A stretch of 8,793 nt of DNA from assembly GCA_010365175.1 (NCBI GenBank), contig JAAFGW010000108.1, positions 1 through 8,793 of the forward strand, in the 5' to 3' direction. Position 1 is the stretch's first letter, and each line of letters starts with the position of its first letter. Under the pieces are notes generated by a model. The model was not told the DNA's origin. It was given only the letters and a program-made list of their open reading frames with translations, and ran no database searches. Shown here piece by piece: positions 1-7,600 of the stretch. The position numbers were made by a program, and so were the translations under genes. Source of the DNA: Sulfuriferula multivorans. GTDB taxonomy: Bacteria; Pseudomonadota; Gammaproteobacteria; Burkholderiales; Thiobacillaceae.

Positions 1-406
1 GCAAAGCCTGCGCCTCGTCTATCAAGACAACCGGCTGGCGATCCTGTTGTGCCAGCGCAATAAAATGACGTTCCAAACGATGGAGCAAGTCTTCGCTGGC
101 GCCTTCGGCTGACACGCCAAATTCATTCGCGATTGCGGCATATAAACCGCGTGGATCCAGTCCTGGATTGGGCACAAATGCGGCCTGCCAACGTTCCGGA
201 AGCGCATTCAGCAATCGTCTTAGCAGCAGGGTTTTTCCGGTACCAACCTCGCCTTCGACCACCATAAACCCCTCCCCCGCATCCAAGGCATAGAGCAGCG
301 TTTCGTGTGCGTCCTGATGGGGTTGGGTGGGGAAAAAAAAGCTGGTGTCCGGGGTTAGCCCAAACGGTGGCTCACGCAGGCCAAAATGCGCCCACCACGT
401 GATCAC
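1..406 (-). CDS. mshM: MshM, ExeA-like AAA ATPase of the MSHA pilus (5' part, runs off left edge)
   Basis: The first 135 codons are present; the rest lies beyond the left edge. The start is taken as the GTG at 406-404, which overlaps the mshL stop (GTGA). From it the protein begins with the family-typical 'HFGLREPPFGLTPDTSFFF' block at residues 7-25. A Walker A motif, GEVGTGKT, is at residues 52-59, and a Walker B motif, VVLIDEAQ, at residues 126-133. This places it in the AAA_22/ExeA-GspA class. Relatives of this type are inner-membrane-linked ATPases that help place or assemble a secretin in the cell wall, here presumably the MshL pore encoded just upstream. No strong Shine-Dalgarno precedes the GTG, so translation is probably coupled to mshL. 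The C-terminal part, which in relatives may carry a membrane segment and a periplasmic domain, cannot be seen. The family is near certain; the exact start is less so. Confidence 0.93.
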   Translation of the reverse strand, partial: MITWWAHFGLREPPFGLTPDTSFFFPTQPHQDAHETLLYALDAGEGFMVVEGEVGTGKTLLLRRLLNALPERWQAAFVPNPGLDPRGLYAAIANEFGVSAEGASEDLLHRLERHFIALAQQDRQPVVLIDEAQAL

Positions 407-2052
407 GGCCGGGATTCGGGGAAACCATAGGTCTGAAAACGATTCTGGGTCGACTCCAGGTCAGGTTTCCAGTCCTTGCTGTCGCGAATCAGCGTGGTCT
501 TGATCAGCACGACCAGTTCGCGCTTCTGACTGACCTGGCTCGTACTCCCGAACAAGCGGCCCAAAACAGGAATATCACTAAAGAACGGAACGCTGTTTTG
601 GCCATCCGTATAGGTCTGCCCCATCAAGCCTCCAATAGCCACAATCTGGCCATCTTTTAGACGCACCACACTGTCAGTTTCCGAAATGCTGCTGGAAGCC
701 AAAGGCAAGGAGTAGGTTCCCAAATCGCCCAGGCGAATCTCCTTGATTTTTTCCGTGACATTGCTGACCGATGGCCGGACGTGCAAGGTAATGTTGTCGC
801 GTTCATCGATTTGGGGGGTCACATCCAGCGCAATGCCCGAAAAGAAAGGCTTCACCACAACCGTAGGTGGCGTGGCTGGCACACCGACCGCAGCAGCCGT
901 TCCTCCCGTGACTTCGGTCACGAAGTAATCGTCCGTTCCAACCTTAAGCACGGCTTTCTGATTGTTGACCGTTGCAATACGCGGACTGGACAAGACATGC
1001 ACCGCACCTTGATTCTTGAGCAGGTTGATGACCGCACCAAAATCCCCATCGTTGAATGCGAGGCCAAATACGCTTCCCACCGGACCTGGAATGACTCCCC
1101 CCAGCATTTGGGCTACCGTACCGCCCAGGCTGACGGGATTGTCCCTGTTAGGATTTAGACTGTTCACCCCTGCGGAAATCTTGCCGTTCTTCTGCAACGT
1201 GGCCCAGTTAATGCCCGCCTGAAAACCATCGTTCAACTGCACTTCAAGGATTTTTGCCTCCAGCATCACTTGGCGCACGCTGATGACCTCTGAGGCACGC
1301 AAGTATTTTTCCACCATCACCAAAGTGGCCGGCGGTGCCTTCACAATAATGATTCCGGATTGGGGGCTCACCACCACCTCGCCTCCAGTTCCGACCAAGG
1401 CTTTGAGCGAAGCGCTCACCTCCTCCCAATACTTGGAGTCGGTCGAGGTTTGCACACTGCTGGTTTCCTGCGAAATCGACCCGCCACCCGACGAAGATCC
1501 CGTGCTGCTGGATCCGCTGCTGGATCCGCTGCTTTGAATCGAACCGGAAATCACCCGCATATCCGACGTGCCCTTGCGCTGCATGGCCAGAGCATTCAAC
1601 TGATAGATACGGGTTTGCACCGCCGGTGACGGCACGATGATGCGCTTGCCCTGCACTTCGTAATCGTAGCCATACAATGCACGCACGGCTTCCATCGCCT
1701 CCGGCACGGTGACCCCTTTGAGGTTGAGCGTCAGGCTCCCAGTCACATCCGGGTGCACCAACATGCTATAGGGTGTGCCTGTCACCATCCCTGTGAACAC
1801 TTCTGATGCTTTGGCGTTGTTCACCGTCAGATTAAAGCGGGGCTCAGCAGCAGACCTGACGGCGACGGGTTGCGACTCGCGCACCGCTTCCATGATCGCC
1901 TGCTGCACGGCTGCGGGTGGCGTAGCAGTTTGTGTTGGCTGTGACGCAGTCGATGTGGCCAGTTCGGCATTCACCGCGTCCTTGCCCTGTTTGCCAAAGG
2001 GGCTGGCACAGCCAGCCAAAACCAATACAGCCAAAACAATGTGCTTATGCAT
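403..2052 (-). CDS. mshL: MshL, outer-membrane lipoprotein secretin of the MSHA pilus
   Basis: This is a 549-residue type IV pilus secretin, the multimeric outer-membrane channel through which the pilus emerges. A short lipoprotein signal ends in the lipobox LAGC (Cys15, followed by Ala, which favours outer-membrane sorting). A periplasmic N-domain spans about 72-142. A Ser/Gly linker follows at about 174-193, then a second N-domain at about 208-256. The secretin core runs from about 262 to 525, with 'VLSSPRIATVNNQKA', 'ALDVTPQID', 'VRLKDGQIVAIGGLM' and 'VPFFSDIPVLGRLFG', all hallmarks of the family. I chose the ATG at 2052, which has AGGA seven bases upstream, over the in-frame TTG two codons earlier, whose spacing to that site is too short. 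The gene begins 2 bp after mshK ends and overlaps mshM by 4 bp. The linker is coded partly by a 12-bp tandem repeat. Confidence 0.97.
   Translation of the reverse strand: MHKHIVLAVLVLAGCASPFGKQGKDAVNAELATSTASQPTQTATPPAAVQQAIMEAVRESQPVAVRSAAEPRFNLTVNNAKASEVFTGMVTGTPYSMLVHPDVTGSLTLNLKGVTVPEAMEAVRALYGYDYEVQGKRIIVPSPAVQTRIYQLNALAMQRKGTSDMRVISGSIQSSGSSSGSSSTGSSSGGGSISQETSSVQTSTDSKYWEEVSASLKALVGTGGEVVVSPQSGIIIVKAPPATLVMVEKYLRASEVISVRQVMLEAKILEVQLNDGFQAGINWATLQKNGKISAGVNSLNPNRDNPVSLGGTVAQMLGGVIPGPVGSVFGLAFNDGDFGAVINLLKNQGAVHVLSSPRIATVNNQKAVLKVGTDDYFVTEVTGGTAAAVGVPATPPTVVVKPFFSGIALDVTPQIDERDNITLHVRPSVSNVTEKIKEIRLGDLGTYSLPLASSSISETDSVVRLKDGQIVAIGGLMGQTYTDGQNSVPFFSDIPVLGRLFGSTSQVSQKRELVVLIKTTLIRDSKDWKPDLESTQNRFQTYGFPESRP
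1504..1533. repeat. 12-bp tandem repeat (2.5 copies) inside mshL
   Basis: The unit gctgctggatcc occurs twice in full (1504-1515 and 1516-1527), followed by a half copy (1528-1533). On the minus strand it codes for alternating Ser and Gly-Ser residues of the flexible MshL linker. Because the unit is a multiple of three, gain or loss of copies would change linker length without breaking the frame. Confidence 0.9.
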
Positions 2053-2054
2053 GT

Positions 2055-2414
2055 TCAATTCCTGGTTTTTCGCGTCGGACGCGGTGGCGCCAATAGCTGG
2101 GTACGAGTCGATTTGTCGAGCAAATAAATGACACGGCGCCCGCCTTTACCCGAAATAACGATGTGATCTTCGTGTATGGCCGTCACCCGACCGCCTTCTA
2201 CCGATTCACCCAGTTTGACAATGCTGCCGCCATACCAGGCAATCGAATGCTTTCCATTAAGCTTCACCCAGTCCAGAGCAGGCGCTTCTTGCAGCGCTTC
2301 CGTGCCAGGACTCGTCATCGCTTTCGGCAGCGCCGTGGGGTCAGGCAGCGAAGTTGCCGCCGCTGCTGGCAGCAACAAAGCCATCAAAACAAACAGCATC
2401 ATACGCGTAGCCAT
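2055..2414 (-). CDS. mshK: MshK, small periplasmic pilus biogenesis protein
   Basis: This is a 119-residue protein with an N-terminal signal sequence (residues 1-20, ending in AAAA), so it is exported to the periplasm. The mature N-terminus has a 'LPDPTALP' stretch. It is followed at about 49-100 by a compact beta-rich domain ('VKLNGKHSIAW', 'LGESVEGGRVTAI', 'HIVISGKGGRRVIYLL'). This pattern resembles the GspB/PilP-type periplasmic domain that contacts secretin N-domains; that link is inference. The name rests mainly on its position between mshJ and mshL and on its size, which fits MshK of other MSHA loci. The ATG at 2414 has a strong Shine-Dalgarno (GGAGGA, 2418-2423). It overlaps the end of mshJ by 16 bp, and mshL starts 2 bp after it ends. 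The C-terminus is basic (RPTRKTRN). Confidence 0.85.
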   Translation of the reverse strand: MATRMMLFVLMALLLPAAAATSLPDPTALPKAMTSPGTEALQEAPALDWVKLNGKHSIAWYGGSIVKLGESVEGGRVTAIHEDHIVISGKGGRRVIYLLDKSTRTQLLAPPRPTRKTRN

Positions 2415-3055
2415 GCTTCCTCCAGGCTCAGCGTATGAATGGTCAACGTCAGCGTCAATACCGGGCGTGTCGCCGTATCAAGCGAGGCCTCCACCCAGCT
2501 AAACCGCCAAGGCAACGCTTCCAACCGCTGAAGGTAGGCAACCAGGTCAGCATATTGCCCACTCAGCGTGACATCAAAACCATGTCGATAAAATCCCGGT
2601 GGGGTACCTTCAGCTGCGCCGGGCAGCAACACCGGTTGTGGGCTGAGCGTTTTAAACCCAATGATCGTCACACCCCCCGAGCCTTGCACCACATCCTTCA
2701 AAACCTGACGCATGCGCTCGGGCGGAATCAGCGAACGGCCTCGCGTTTCCAGTTCCGCATTCAGTTCGTCCAATCGGGCCTGCTGTACGGCGAGGATATT
2801 GTGGGCAACTTTATCGGGGTCGTTCAATGCAGAACCGGCCAATGCCACCCGCTGTTGTTCGATTTCCCGAATCGCAGCCTGTGCGGCCTGCACACGGTCG
2901 TTCGCATTGCGTTTTCGCGTTTGTCCCGAATCGATTGCCAGCGTCTGCGCCAGCGAGAAAACCACGATCAAGGCTGCCACGAAAACGAACACACGTTCCC
3001 GCAGACTTAATGCGCTCACGCGCTGGCTCAGCTTCCTGTATTTTTCACTGAGCAT
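2399..3055 (-). CDS. mshJ: MshJ, PilO-like inner-membrane alignment protein
   Basis: This is a 218-residue bitopic inner-membrane protein of the MSHA pilus alignment complex, analogous to PilO/GspM. A cytoplasmic N-terminus of about 21 residues leads to one transmembrane helix (about 22-38). A periplasmic coiled coil follows (about 45-105), then a C-terminal ferredoxin-like domain. Family landmarks are 'LIPPERM' (109-115), 'YRHGFDVTLSGQYADLVAYL' (156-175), 'LPWRFSW' (181-187) and the terminal 'TLSLEEAWLRV'. The frame stays open upstream to a GTG at 3091, but the ATG at 3055 is better. It has AGGGAG (3062-3067) at a six-base spacing and gives the usual family length. It overlaps the end of the PilN-domain gene by 11 bp and the start of mshK by 16 bp. 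Confidence 0.92.
   Translation of the reverse strand: MLSEKYRKLSQRVSALSLRERVFVFVAALIVVFSLAQTLAIDSGQTRKRNANDRVQAAQAAIREIEQQRVALAGSALNDPDKVAHNILAVQQARLDELNAELETRGRSLIPPERMRQVLKDVVQGSGGVTIIGFKTLSPQPVLLPGAAEGTPPGFYRHGFDVTLSGQYADLVAYLQRLEALPWRFSWVEASLDTATRPVLTLTLTIHTLSLEEAWLRV
2418..2423 (-). promoter_or_regulatory. Strong ribosome binding site of mshK
   Basis: GGAGGA on the minus strand sits 3-8 bases before the ATG of mshK and lies wholly inside the 3' end of mshJ. It is the strongest Shine-Dalgarno in the window and fixes the mshK start. Confidence 0.75.
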
Positions 3056-3713
3056 CCGCAGCTCCCTGGTCTGGCGAGTCGATTGAACCACCCGCAGTCA
3101 ACTCAAAGTCGAGATACTGAGGCAGTGCAGCAGCCGTTGACTGACCCTCTGATGACGGGCTAGCCGGGGCGGAACTTGCCACCAGAGCGGTCATGCCAGA
3201 AAACTTCATACCGGCAAAAGAGGGCTGCTTGCCGAGTCGATCCATGTAAGTCGTCAACAAGCCGGCATTGAATGCCGCCCCTTTGAGCTGGACGTGGTCT
3301 GCCGAAAGATTGAAGCTGTTCAGCCAAACCCCTTCGGTTGAACTCAAAGCCAGTGCCCGCAAACGGGGAGAAAATCCCACCGATGTTTTTTCAATGGTGC
3401 CGCCAATTGCCTCCAGCAAGGTTTCCCGTTGCGCGACCTGGAGCTGCGTACTTTTGATCTGTGTGCTCAATTGCGGATTTACCACACGCTGTGCCTTGGC
3501 ATTCAACTCATCCAGCCCCGCCTGCGCACTTGCCTGCGTCGCTTCTTCCTGAAGGGCCTGGGTTTCAAGCCCGCTGGCTTGATAGTGCAAAAAACCCGCC
3601 CAAATGAGCGCGCCGGCCAAAACGATACCTAGCCCAACCAACATTTCGCGCAGGCCAAACACATAGCGTTTTTTGAGCAGATGGGGGTTGGCCAGGTTGA
3701 TCTGCTGACTCAT
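3045..3713 (-). CDS. PilN-domain pilus assembly protein (MshI2-like)
   Basis: This is a 222-residue bitopic membrane protein. The cytoplasmic tail begins MSQQINLANP, matching the PilN N-terminal 'INL' motif that in relatives docks onto PilM, here MshI encoded just upstream. One transmembrane helix lies at about 24-44 and a coiled coil at about 45-100. A C-terminal periplasmic domain follows, with 'VWLNSFNLSADHVQLKG' at about 129-145, typical of the PilN/GspL periplasmic fold. The region after about residue 176 is Ala/Ser/Pro-rich and probably flexible. The ATG at 3713 overlaps the mshI stop (ATGA). An in-frame upstream extension to 3761 has no family match and would lie inside mshI, so it is rejected. 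Expected partners are MshI in the cytoplasm and MshJ in the periplasm. Some annotations split mshI into two genes and call this one mshI2, so I leave the symbol blank. Confidence 0.9.
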   Translation of the reverse strand: MSQQINLANPHLLKKRYVFGLREMLVGLGIVLAGALIWAGFLHYQASGLETQALQEEATQASAQAGLDELNAKAQRVVNPQLSTQIKSTQLQVAQRETLLEAIGGTIEKTSVGFSPRLRALALSSTEGVWLNSFNLSADHVQLKGAAFNAGLLTTYMDRLGKQPSFAGMKFSGMTALVASSAPASPSSEGQSTAAALPQYLDFELTAGGSIDSPDQGAADAQ

Positions 3714-4615
3714 GGTTTGGTGTCTTCCTTGCGCAGTGCCGCACCGATCGCGTGGAAACATGCGGTTGGCAATGCACTTACATCAGGAAACGAGGACATA
3801 TCCAGTGCGCTGGCAAGGTCCATCACCTCCACCGGCAACGCAAGATTCCTGGCGAGTCCTTCACGAAACTGCTCGACGTTTTCCATCGGAACCAGCAACA
3901 GACGATCAACCGGCACCCCGCCAAACTGACGGTCAAAATGGTCCAGCGTGCGCTGGAACTCCAGCGTGAGGCGCTCGATCATGATGTCCAGATCGCCATC
4001 CATTTGCGCCTGGTTCACGCTCAAAGAGCGAACCATGCACAGCTCGCCGTCCAGTGTCAGTGTCAGCAACCCACCCGTTTCAATAAATGAAAAAACAGCC
4101 AGTGCGCGGCCCGGTTTTTCCAGCCGCGAAGCCAAATTGCGTTGTGCAGTTTCAACGATGTCAATGATGTCCAGATTGAGTCCGGCCTCAACAGCGTATT
4201 CCGTCTCTTCGGCGAGCAGGCTGTTTTTGGCGGCCACCGCAAAAATCTGGCGCGCATGGTTGAGATGTTCCGGTTGTGGGACCTCGAGAACATCTACCGT
4301 GCCATCATCCGGGTGATAGTCGAGCATGTCCTGAATCTGCCAGCGCACCGCAGCCCGCAGTTCATCGGAGGGTACATTGGGCGCTTCGAGCATGCGCATC
4401 TTGTAGACAGCAGGGCTTAGCACGAGGCTGGCCGGGCCTTTGCAATTCAATTCACTGAGCGCGTCGCTCCAGTTTTCGCCCTTGACCGTCAACACCCCCA
4501 CGGCCAGTAACTTGGGCACCGCCACCCGGCGATCCACACGTGCGTAGGCGATGCGTCCTGGAAGGCGCAAATACGCAGTGAGACCGTGTTCAGTGGGACG
4601 ACGAAAGAACCGCAT
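3710..4615 (-). CDS. mshI: MshI, PilM-like cytoplasmic pilus assembly protein
   Basis: This is a 301-residue soluble protein with no signal peptide or membrane segment, of the PilM/GspL-cytoplasmic type with an actin-like fold. Recognisable MshI features are 'RAAVRWQIQDMLDYHPDDGTVDV' (87-109, shared in spirit with PilM 'A..WE...YIP'), 'FAVAAKNSLL' (125-134), 'IVETAQRNLASRL' (153-165) and the C-terminal 'PDVSALPTACFHAIGAALR'. The N-terminus lacks the 'GIDIGSSAVK' phosphate-binding loop of true PilM, so ATP binding may be weak or lost; this is inference from reading alone. The ATG at 4615 has AAGG nine bases upstream. It is the first gene after the only intergenic gap and is preceded by a good promoter candidate. 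It probably begins the secretory operon, and it overlaps the PilN-domain gene by 4 bp (ATGA). Confidence 0.9.
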   Translation of the reverse strand: MRFFRRPTEHGLTAYLRLPGRIAYARVDRRVAVPKLLAVGVLTVKGENWSDALSELNCKGPASLVLSPAVYKMRMLEAPNVPSDELRAAVRWQIQDMLDYHPDDGTVDVLEVPQPEHLNHARQIFAVAAKNSLLAEETEYAVEAGLNLDIIDIVETAQRNLASRLEKPGRALAVFSFIETGGLLTLTLDGELCMVRSLSVNQAQMDGDLDIMIERLTLEFQRTLDHFDRQFGGVPVDRLLLVPMENVEQFREGLARNLALPVEVMDLASALDMSSFPDVSALPTACFHAIGAALRKEDTKP

Positions 4616-4640
4616 GGTTTAAAACCTTAGTGTTTTCCTT

Positions 4641-4669
4641 AAACTAAATAAATAAGCTCTTGTTGTCAA
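4641..4669 (-). promoter_or_regulatory. Predicted sigma70 promoter of the mshI-to-mshM operon
   Basis: On the minus strand a perfect TTGACA -35 (4664-4669) is followed, after exactly 17 bases, by TAGTTT as -10 (4641-4646). The -10 keeps the three most conserved positions of TATAAT. The spacer and flanks are AT-rich against a GC-rich background. Transcription would start near 4634, giving a leader of about 20 bases before mshI. It lies in the only intergenic gap, where MSHA loci are expected to change from the structural to the secretory operon. Confidence 0.55.
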
Positions 4670-4675
4670 AGGATT

Positions 4676-7600
4676 TCAATACATTTCACGTATATAAATC
4701 AGCGGTTTGCTGCCGCGATACAACCCAAAGCTCCCGCGCGCCACCGGATCTTTGTCCCAGGCCGCGCCGCTTCCCTTCCCTTGCAACCAGGTTTGATCCG
4801 CCCCAATCACGCTCTGGACTCCGGGTACACACGTTGAACCACTTCCTGTTGCACCCAGATGCACTCTCAAATCAACACTGCCGGTATTGAGGGTCGTGGC
4901 CGTGCCCGGGGCGGACAGCCGCAGATTACCCTTACCTTTAATAAATCGCCCGGTCAGGGACACCGAGGTTTCACAGGGATTGAGGTCGCGTTGCCAATTG
5001 CTCAGTTCCACATTGAGCGCCACGATCTGCGTGCAGAAATCCTCGGTATTGCGTGTAAACCCCACTCCATTCCAGACCTGGGTTTCGATTGGAATCGGCA
5101 GATTCAACATCTCCGCGCCGTGGGCATTGGAGAGTTGCAGGCGGCCAAATAGCATTCTTTTGCTGTTGCCTGCATCGAACGCAATACTCGGAAAATTGGC
5201 CGGCGTGAGTGTTTCAATAATGTTGTTGCCGACAACCGCATTTTCCGAGCTGTCGCCAATGCTGATCGAGAGCGAAATGTCCGCAACGAACTCCACCTCA
5301 GGCAAGGTCCGCTGAAAGAAGAATTTGTCATTCGAATTGGTGACCAGTAGCCCGGTGCCCGGCATTGTCGCGCTCGGCGTCACCGTGGCCAAACCCGGCA
5401 CCCCGTCCAAAGTATGGGTCAACGGCGTATAGACGGGCGTCACTCCGGCCGCATCGAGCTTCCACAACGTGCCTCTGTAATTCACCGTCGTGGCGCCCGC
5501 TGCATTCCGCGCCATGATCGTGGCCTGCGGCACGGTGACATAGCCAAAAGGCTGACCGATGTAGGTAAACGTGCGTGGGCTGCAAGCCGTGGTGTTGAAT
5601 GTCTTGAATATGGGAGTACTGGCAGGGACCAGGTCGAAATGGTCCGGCACGAAACGGCCCACGTTGAACACTACCGACTCAATGTTTCGCTCGGCCGCCG
5701 TTGAGCCATCCGCCGCGTCCACTGCGGCAAACGTGCTGTCCACCAATTTCATGGTGATCGTGCCGACTTCGGAATACGTGGCGTTCAGCGTTTTCACCAC
5801 GCCGGAGGTGGCAGTCCACGTGCTGGCCGTCAGCCCACCCAAAACACAACCCGCGCTCGGCAATACGCAGCCGGTGAGCGTTGGCACGGGCGAACCCGTG
5901 TAATTAGTCGTGGTCGCGCCAAGATTATTGCGCGCTGTCGCCTCAATCTGGAAAGGCTGACCCGCTTTGTGGACATTGCCGCCTGTTACCACTATGTTGG
6001 CTAATGCACGTGAGCCTCCTGCCGCTGCACTGTTCACGTCGGTCGCGGTCGCGCTGCCGAAATTAGCCGGGCGAATCGCAAACGGATCGGTTGAACACCC
6101 CACAATCGTCGGCGCGCCAGTTGCCGGATACGTCATGCGAACGCGCGCATTGGGCCAGGCATTGGCTTCGCTGATACCGGGTAGCGTCTTGCGTCCCGAG
6201 TTTGCAGCACTGAACGTCATCGTCCCCAGATTGCGGATCAGGGCATACGCCCCGCAGCTTGCTGCGCTCGATGCATCGACGAGTTCCACCTTCACATCGC
6301 CAGCAAACGCGGTTTCGATCGCCGTTCCTCCTGTCTTGAGCGCAACAACATCGTGGCCAAAGCCGCTCGCTGCGACTTTTGTCTTGATCACGCCGGTCAC
6401 GCTGCCAGCGGTGGTGGACGATTCAAACGCATTGAACCCTGCAGGTGCGACAGAGACTGCTGCACAGCTGCGTGCGGCAATGGAATCACGCAAGATCACT
6501 GCGCCCGTGACTTCGCTGTTGTACAGCCTGACCTCGTCGATCACGCCGTCTGCCGAATTCCCGGTGCCGGGGTTGGTGACAAAAGCGCTGCGATTATCGC
6601 CAACATAGAGCGTGCCAATGGCCGTGGACAAAGGCTGAACCGTGCCCATGGCGGCAGACTGGGACAACGCGCCATTGATAAAAATTTGCAACCGGTTATT
6701 GGCTGCAATGGGCGTCAACTTCCAGGTCACGCCGATGTGCACCCAGGTATTAGCGGCAAATCCGAGATTACCGGTCGTGACCTGAAAATCGTTATTTGCG
6801 TTATCCGTCAGGATAAAACTCAGCTTGCCGTTTAGATTCTGCCGCGCCAGATAAAACCAGCGGTTGTTGACAACGCTTGCATCCAGCAACTGGACGCTAT
6901 TACTCCCGCCCCCGCTCCATGCGCCGTTGCTCTTGTACCAGAAGGTAATAGTGCCGCTACTGCCAATCTGGCTGTCTACATCGTAGCCCGTGTTGATCGC
7001 GTCTATCGTGCCGCTCGAGGTGTTGGATGGAATATTGCCGCCGTAGCATATCCGGCCGGCAGGAACCGTCTGGGCGCTGCCCACGGGCGAACCGTTGGTG
7101 CCACCGCCGGTACTGTTGGCGACACTGCCCGCCCCGCTCCAGTTCGCCTCGTCAAACCGGAACTCCGCAACCGGAGCGGGAATGAAAAAGCGCACCGCCG
7201 AACTGGCCGGTGGCACGACAGGCGTAGACCACACGTCGAAATCTGTCGTTGTGAGCGACCAGCCAATTTGAGCGCTTCCGCCGGTGGGGTGGTTGCTCGC
7301 GCCAAACTGGTAAACAAATTCGTTGGTGGTTTCTTCAAGAACCACTTGCAGGTTGAAGCTTCCCGTACGCGTTGAAGATCCCCATTCCGGCACATTGACC
7401 CAGGTCGCCACAAAGCGGCGATTGGGTGCTGTGCCCTCGGTCGCGTAACTCACGTAGCAGGTAGCCGCGGGGCAAATGCCCGCCGCGCCGCTCGAAGTAG
7501 GGTCCAGATCAGTGCCATAGACACGCATGGTCCTGACGACACTGGCGTTGGGATAAGGGTAGGGATAGGTCGGAGGCGGCCCGACTGTCTGGGTTCCATA

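Noticed and set aside
22..207. 61-codon minus-strand open frame overlapping mshM
   Set aside because: It is in a different frame from the Walker A/B-bearing mshM reading, which explains the region fully.
781..1158. 125-codon + strand open frame inside mshL
   Set aside because: It lies within the conserved secretin core on the other strand; its composition is shadow-like and there is no plausible start context.
2435..3010. 191-codon open frame on the + strand antisense to mshJ
   Set aside because: It is rich in Arg, Gln and His with no domain pattern, and the opposite strand is a convincing MshJ. It is a shadow frame.
4616..4626. Small inverted repeat GGTT-TTA-AACC just before the mshI start
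   Set aside because: A 4-bp stem with a 3-base loop is too weak for a terminator or operator. It may affect ribosome access slightly, but there is no support for this.
6268..6279. 12-bp perfect palindrome tcgatgcatcga
   Set aside because: It lies in the middle of mshQ coding sequence, is isolated, and is of a length expected by chance in a window this size.
5967..6608. 213-codon open frame on the + strand antisense to mshQ
   Set aside because: It lies wholly inside a clearly conserved mshQ frame, has no recognisable domain or signal, and is the kind of shadow frame GC-rich genes produce.
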